Source: Ascidia mentula
Taxonomy: Eukaryota; Chordata; Ascidiacea; Phlebobranchia; Ascidiidae
Direction of reading: 5' to 3'
Assembly (NCBI GenBank): GCA_947561715.1
Contig: OX387197.1
Coordinates: forward strand, 4,965,001 to 5,029,000
Length of the DNA: 64,000 nucleotides
Shown here: in pieces, positions 61,401 to 64,000 of the stretch
Position numbering within the stretch: position 1 is the first letter of the stretch
How the letters are laid out: each line of letters starts with the position of its first letter
Position numbers and translations under genes: made by a program
Notes under the pieces: generated by a model
The model's input: the letters and a program-made list of their open reading frames with translations, nothing else
Database searches by the model: none
What the model was told of the DNA's origin: nothing

Positions 61401-64000
61401 CAGTGAATAACTTAAACAGGTTTCATCTTAAACCTACTCAAGTTATTCGCTGTAAGTTTAATGTAGTGAATGTGAAAAGAGTTTTTTTTACATTGTGCTG
61501 TAGTTTTGTTTTTTCATCATTTGTACAAACATTTTTTGCCCTTTTCATTTCCGCAAGTTGAAGAAAAAATTGTGTTTTTGGTGCAGATCAACCCTTAAGA
61601 CGGAAGGAGATGCTCGCCCAGTTCGAAAAGTTTCAAAAGTTGGCGGAAATATATTACGTCTATCATTCAATTCAGCGCTACACCGTAAGTCGGTATAAAA
61701 GCCGAAGCAAATACCGCCAAACCCACGAAGGAAACTGTTACTTTTGAATCAGAAACGTTATGAAACCACAAATCACTCGTAGAATTACCACAAAACAGAC
61801 CTAATTTTTTGGACTTTTTTGTTTACAAACTTTTGTTTAAATAGGATGAGCCGTTTACCTCTCATCTTCCCGAAGCACTCTTCAACATTGCTAGATTCCT
61901 GCTTCACAGCATTTCCGGGGGTCCACCTCCGCGTGGTGTATCCAGGGTGTATCCTTTTTATACAAGAAGGTTTAATTAAATTACACACAAGACAATATAT
62001 TTTTATCTCCTATTCATCTTCTCAACTTTTGTAAGGTTGGCCGACGAATTACAAAAAACTTTAAAAAAACAATGTAACCCCTTCTGATACTATACAACGT
62101 GTAGAAAAAAAATCATGTTGCTTGGATTAATTCAGACATGCAGTACCGTTTATTCGTTTCGATATATCCTTGTTGTTCTAAAATACCCGCCCTAATTTCA
62201 CAATTGCAGCCTCTAATTTTTCTTTGACTCCGTATTGCAATCGAAGTGCTACTTTGTACGCACTGGCCAAGCAGAGCCGCTCTCTGGGTGCGTTCAAGTT
62301 GGCAAGGCACGCTTATGAGAAACTGCACACACTCAAGCTGCCCTTCAGGTTCCAGAATCTGATCGATTTGGGCTCGGTTACCATACGTTCCAAACCCTAC
62401 CAAGACAACGAGGTAGGCCAGTGTTTAGAATGTTTAGTCGTATACGTTTTTATCACATTTCCTACAAACATCACACGTGTCTATATATGGCCAATATATT
62501 CACCTTCCTGTTAATGCAGATCACACCATTAATTTTTGCACTTTTACTTGCGCGGGCTTAATTTACCACTAATTTTACACATAACAAGAAAATATTCCGT
62601 GCCATCAGACTGTTGCAGCTTTGTGGGTGTTAGAGTGATGCATTTGTAACAAAAAGTCTGGCTTCAATGGTTTTTCAAACAGTTTGTACATTTGTGTAAT
62701 TTTGGGGACTTTAGTTCTTTATAGGATGTTGGCAAACTTTCAGTATTTTTGACTTCACAGGATTTACAGCCCATGTGTTACCGTTGTTCCACCACAAATC
62801 CCCTTCTTAACCCACAGGGAAGTTCTTGCATCAACTGTGGTCAACCCTTCGTCTTCTCCTTCTCTTCCTTCGGTAAGTATACGGGAAGCATGGAATGTTC
62901 AAAGATTCTATGTATTGTTATACAACCTCTCTTTATCTTCGAAATGTAGATAAATCACCTAATATTGCCAACTCTTTAAATATAGGCTTTTCACGCCCTG
63001 GCTATCATTTTCATATCTGTTATACACAAATCTAGTTCTTCATGAGGTGTTACGCCGCAATGTTTTAATGTGTTCGTATATACCCATTCACGTCTTCGTG
63101 GTAAGGGTTCAAAGCAGTGTTGTTCAAGTGATGAATTGTTAAAATTTTGTGTAAACTACACTGCACCACGTATTTGAGACTATATAATTTAAAGGTCTAT
63201 TCGCATTTCATTTCTTCCACAGTGTATTTACATGGGCCAGCAAGAATGCACTAAAACCTTGTGGCATTTACATAAAACTAGTTTTTATTCAAAGCAGCGA
63301 ATCCTTGGTAGTTCCGTCGCACCCAAGGGTTGTACTAAGTCTACCCATTTGAAATTTTGTCAATGAAATACGCGGTTTTGCAGAGGTACTTCCTCTGGTG
63401 GAATTCTCCCTCGAGGAGGGGATAACAGACGAAGAAGCTCTCCAATTGGTCGGCTCGGGTCAGCGTAGGCAGGTGAGAGCCAATCACGATTGGCAGAGCG
63501 ATCCCAACACGCAGACGTTACGCATGGACGACGACGAGGATGACGATCCTTTCACAGCCCGACTTTTAACGTTTGAGGTATTTTTTGACCGTAAGGCTGA
63601 GTGCTAGCTATAGAAACTTGCCAATTGACGTTATTCGAATTAGTTTTGACTTGAATGGTATCCAGAAACAGTAAAGGCCTATGTTATCTTTTGCGTTTTA
63701 GATACTTTTTCGTTTGATAAAATTAGTCCAAGAGCATTACATTGTAATTTGAAAAAGAAAGCTTTTTGGTACAACGTCACGTTTTTTTTTGATCACTTGT
63801 GTCGTGTTTGTGCTCCATAAAGTCGTTGCAGTGACAAAGCAAGTTTACAATTGCAACTTTGTTAAATTTACAAAACTTGATTAGCCTCTGCTACTGATTG
63901 TCATTTAAAAATGTGAAAAAAAACATTTTCTTCTAAATCCTATCTCTCGTGTGTATCTCAGGAGGGCGGAAAATACATGCCAGTTGTGGTGAATCGGACA
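52419..64000 (+). CDS. IFT122: IFT122, intraflagellar transport complex A subunit, 3' truncated
   Basis: Twenty-five exons are visible: 52419-52480, 52659-52810, 52918-52996, 53151-53227, 53292-53358, 53557-53703, 53839-53914, 54140-54334, 54652-54882, 55408-55548, 55656-55793, 56021-56185, 56953-57191, 58050-58203, 58426-58587, 58982-59148, 60110-60281, 60719-60821, 61141-61281, 61587-61684, 61845-61948, 62247-62412, 62761-62872, 63384-63577 and 63962 onward. They encode 1127 residues, and the last 90-100 are beyond the edge. The N-terminal WD repeats include [27 protein letters not shown] and [10 protein letters not shown] helical repeat region follows ([50 protein letters not shown]). Cysteine pairs CYRC and CINC (about 1018-1038) start a zinc-binding tail. 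IFT122 drives retrograde ciliary transport and membrane-protein entry (family knowledge). Confidence 0.97.
54404..54639 (+). repeat. Short interspersed element, copy 1 (IFT122 intron 8)
   Basis: About 236 bases closely matching 56601-56850. Shared blocks include caaggaaaatatgttgagtg, attcgttctttaaatttacc, ctctggccacacccgtgaaa and aaaacaaacgtccaattgca. It lacks a short insert present in copy 2. No target duplication is obvious around this copy. Confidence 0.8.
54940..55107 (-). mobile_element. Truncated hAT element copy (IFT122 intron 9)
   Basis: Similar to the reverse complement of the interior of the hAT element at 59373-60025. Shared blocks are caaagtaacctagggga, gcaaattacggaaaggtgct and cgcgtatcactagt. 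It ends in gttgggaaacactg, the same terminal motif. The other terminus is missing or decayed. Confidence 0.7.
56581..56868 (+). mobile_element. SINE-like insertion with 18-base target duplication
   Basis: A 250-base element at about 56601-56850 is bracketed by direct repeats acgataaacaatgaagtt at 56581-56598 and 56851-56868. A long perfect target duplication is typical of LINE-driven retroposition. The element has no protein frame. I did not find convincing tRNA-type internal promoter boxes, so its origin is open. Confidence 0.75.
57546..57553 (+). promoter_or_regulatory. TATA-like element of the 5S rRNA gene
   Basis: tatataag lies about 25-30 bases before the 5S start, where many invertebrate 5S genes carry an upstream TATA-like element. 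Confidence 0.5.
57576..57695 (+). rRNA. 5S ribosomal RNA gene
   Basis: A 120-base unit with the animal 5S pattern: gcctacgaccataccac at the start, then atctcgtccgatct, gttagtacttggatgggtga and gcctgggaataccgggtgt. The two ends pair perfectly over nine bases (gcctacgac with gtcgtaggc). Helix II reads cgttg opposite caacg where vertebrates have ccctg opposite caggg. This compensatory change implies selection on the folded RNA. A tttt terminator starts at 57695. The gene lies in an IFT122 intron (57192-58049), in the same orientation as IFT122. A 5S-derived pseudogene is possible but the pairing argues for function. Confidence 0.93.
59373..60025 (+). mobile_element. Non-autonomous hAT DNA transposon
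   Basis: A 653-base element. Its left end, cagtggttcccaaag, is matched at 13 of 15 positions by the inverted right end (cagtgtttcccaaac). It is flanked by perfect 8-base direct repeats ctttagat at 59365-59372 and 60026-60033, the target duplication size of the hAT superfamily. No transposase frame is present. It sits in the IFT122 intron between exons ending at 59148 and starting at 60110. A truncated relative is at 54940-55107. Confidence 0.9.

Overview
The window is eukaryotic nuclear DNA from an animal, most likely a tunicate of the Ciona type (inference). The genes are compact and intron-rich, with mostly 100-1000 base introns in AT-rich DNA. The proteins read as orthologues of vertebrate single-copy genes, and one adjacent gene pair has an operon-like arrangement. 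I annotated by following conserved protein blocks across exons and checking that GT-AG (or GC-AG) splice sites keep the reading frame. Exon coordinates are therefore manual predictions.

Layout. 451-3141 (+): 3' part of DNAI4, an axonemal dynein intermediate chain. 4506-7728 (-): MED26, a Mediator subunit, convergent with DNAI4. About 10206-10620 (-): a frameshifted methyltransferase remnant. 11.2-13.6 kb: a large imperfect inverted repeat with no gene. 14116-15016 (+): an unrecognised 123-residue two-helix membrane protein. 16251-17449 (-): a Tctex1-domain dynein light chain (DYNLT5-like). 18900-21311 (+): intronless PRMT9, followed after 129 bases by 10-exon CDK5RAP3 (21441-25463). 29086-31071 (+): an NK3-class homeobox gene. 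32766-39671 (-): DKK3. 43657-49712 (-): SLC33A1, whose fifth intron holds a complete phytanoyl-CoA dioxygenase family gene on the opposite strand (45363-47748). 51165-51692 (-): B9D2. 52419-64000 (+): IFT122, running off the window. IFT122 introns hold a 5S rRNA gene, a hAT transposon with intact 8-base target duplications, and two copies of a short element, one flanked by 18-base target duplications.

Functional themes. Four genes are ciliary: DNAI4, the Tctex1 light chain, B9D2 (transition zone) and IFT122 (IFT-A). B9D2 and IFT122 are head to head and share an upstream region with an RFX/X-box-like site. PRMT9 and CDK5RAP3 may be co-transcribed. NK3 and DKK3 are developmental genes with larger empty flanks or introns.

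No wholly novel system is evident. The most interesting points are the candidate PRMT9-CDK5RAP3 operon, the nested antisense gene, the intronic 5S gene with compensatory base pairs, the mobile elements, the GC-AG introns and the unidentified membrane protein.
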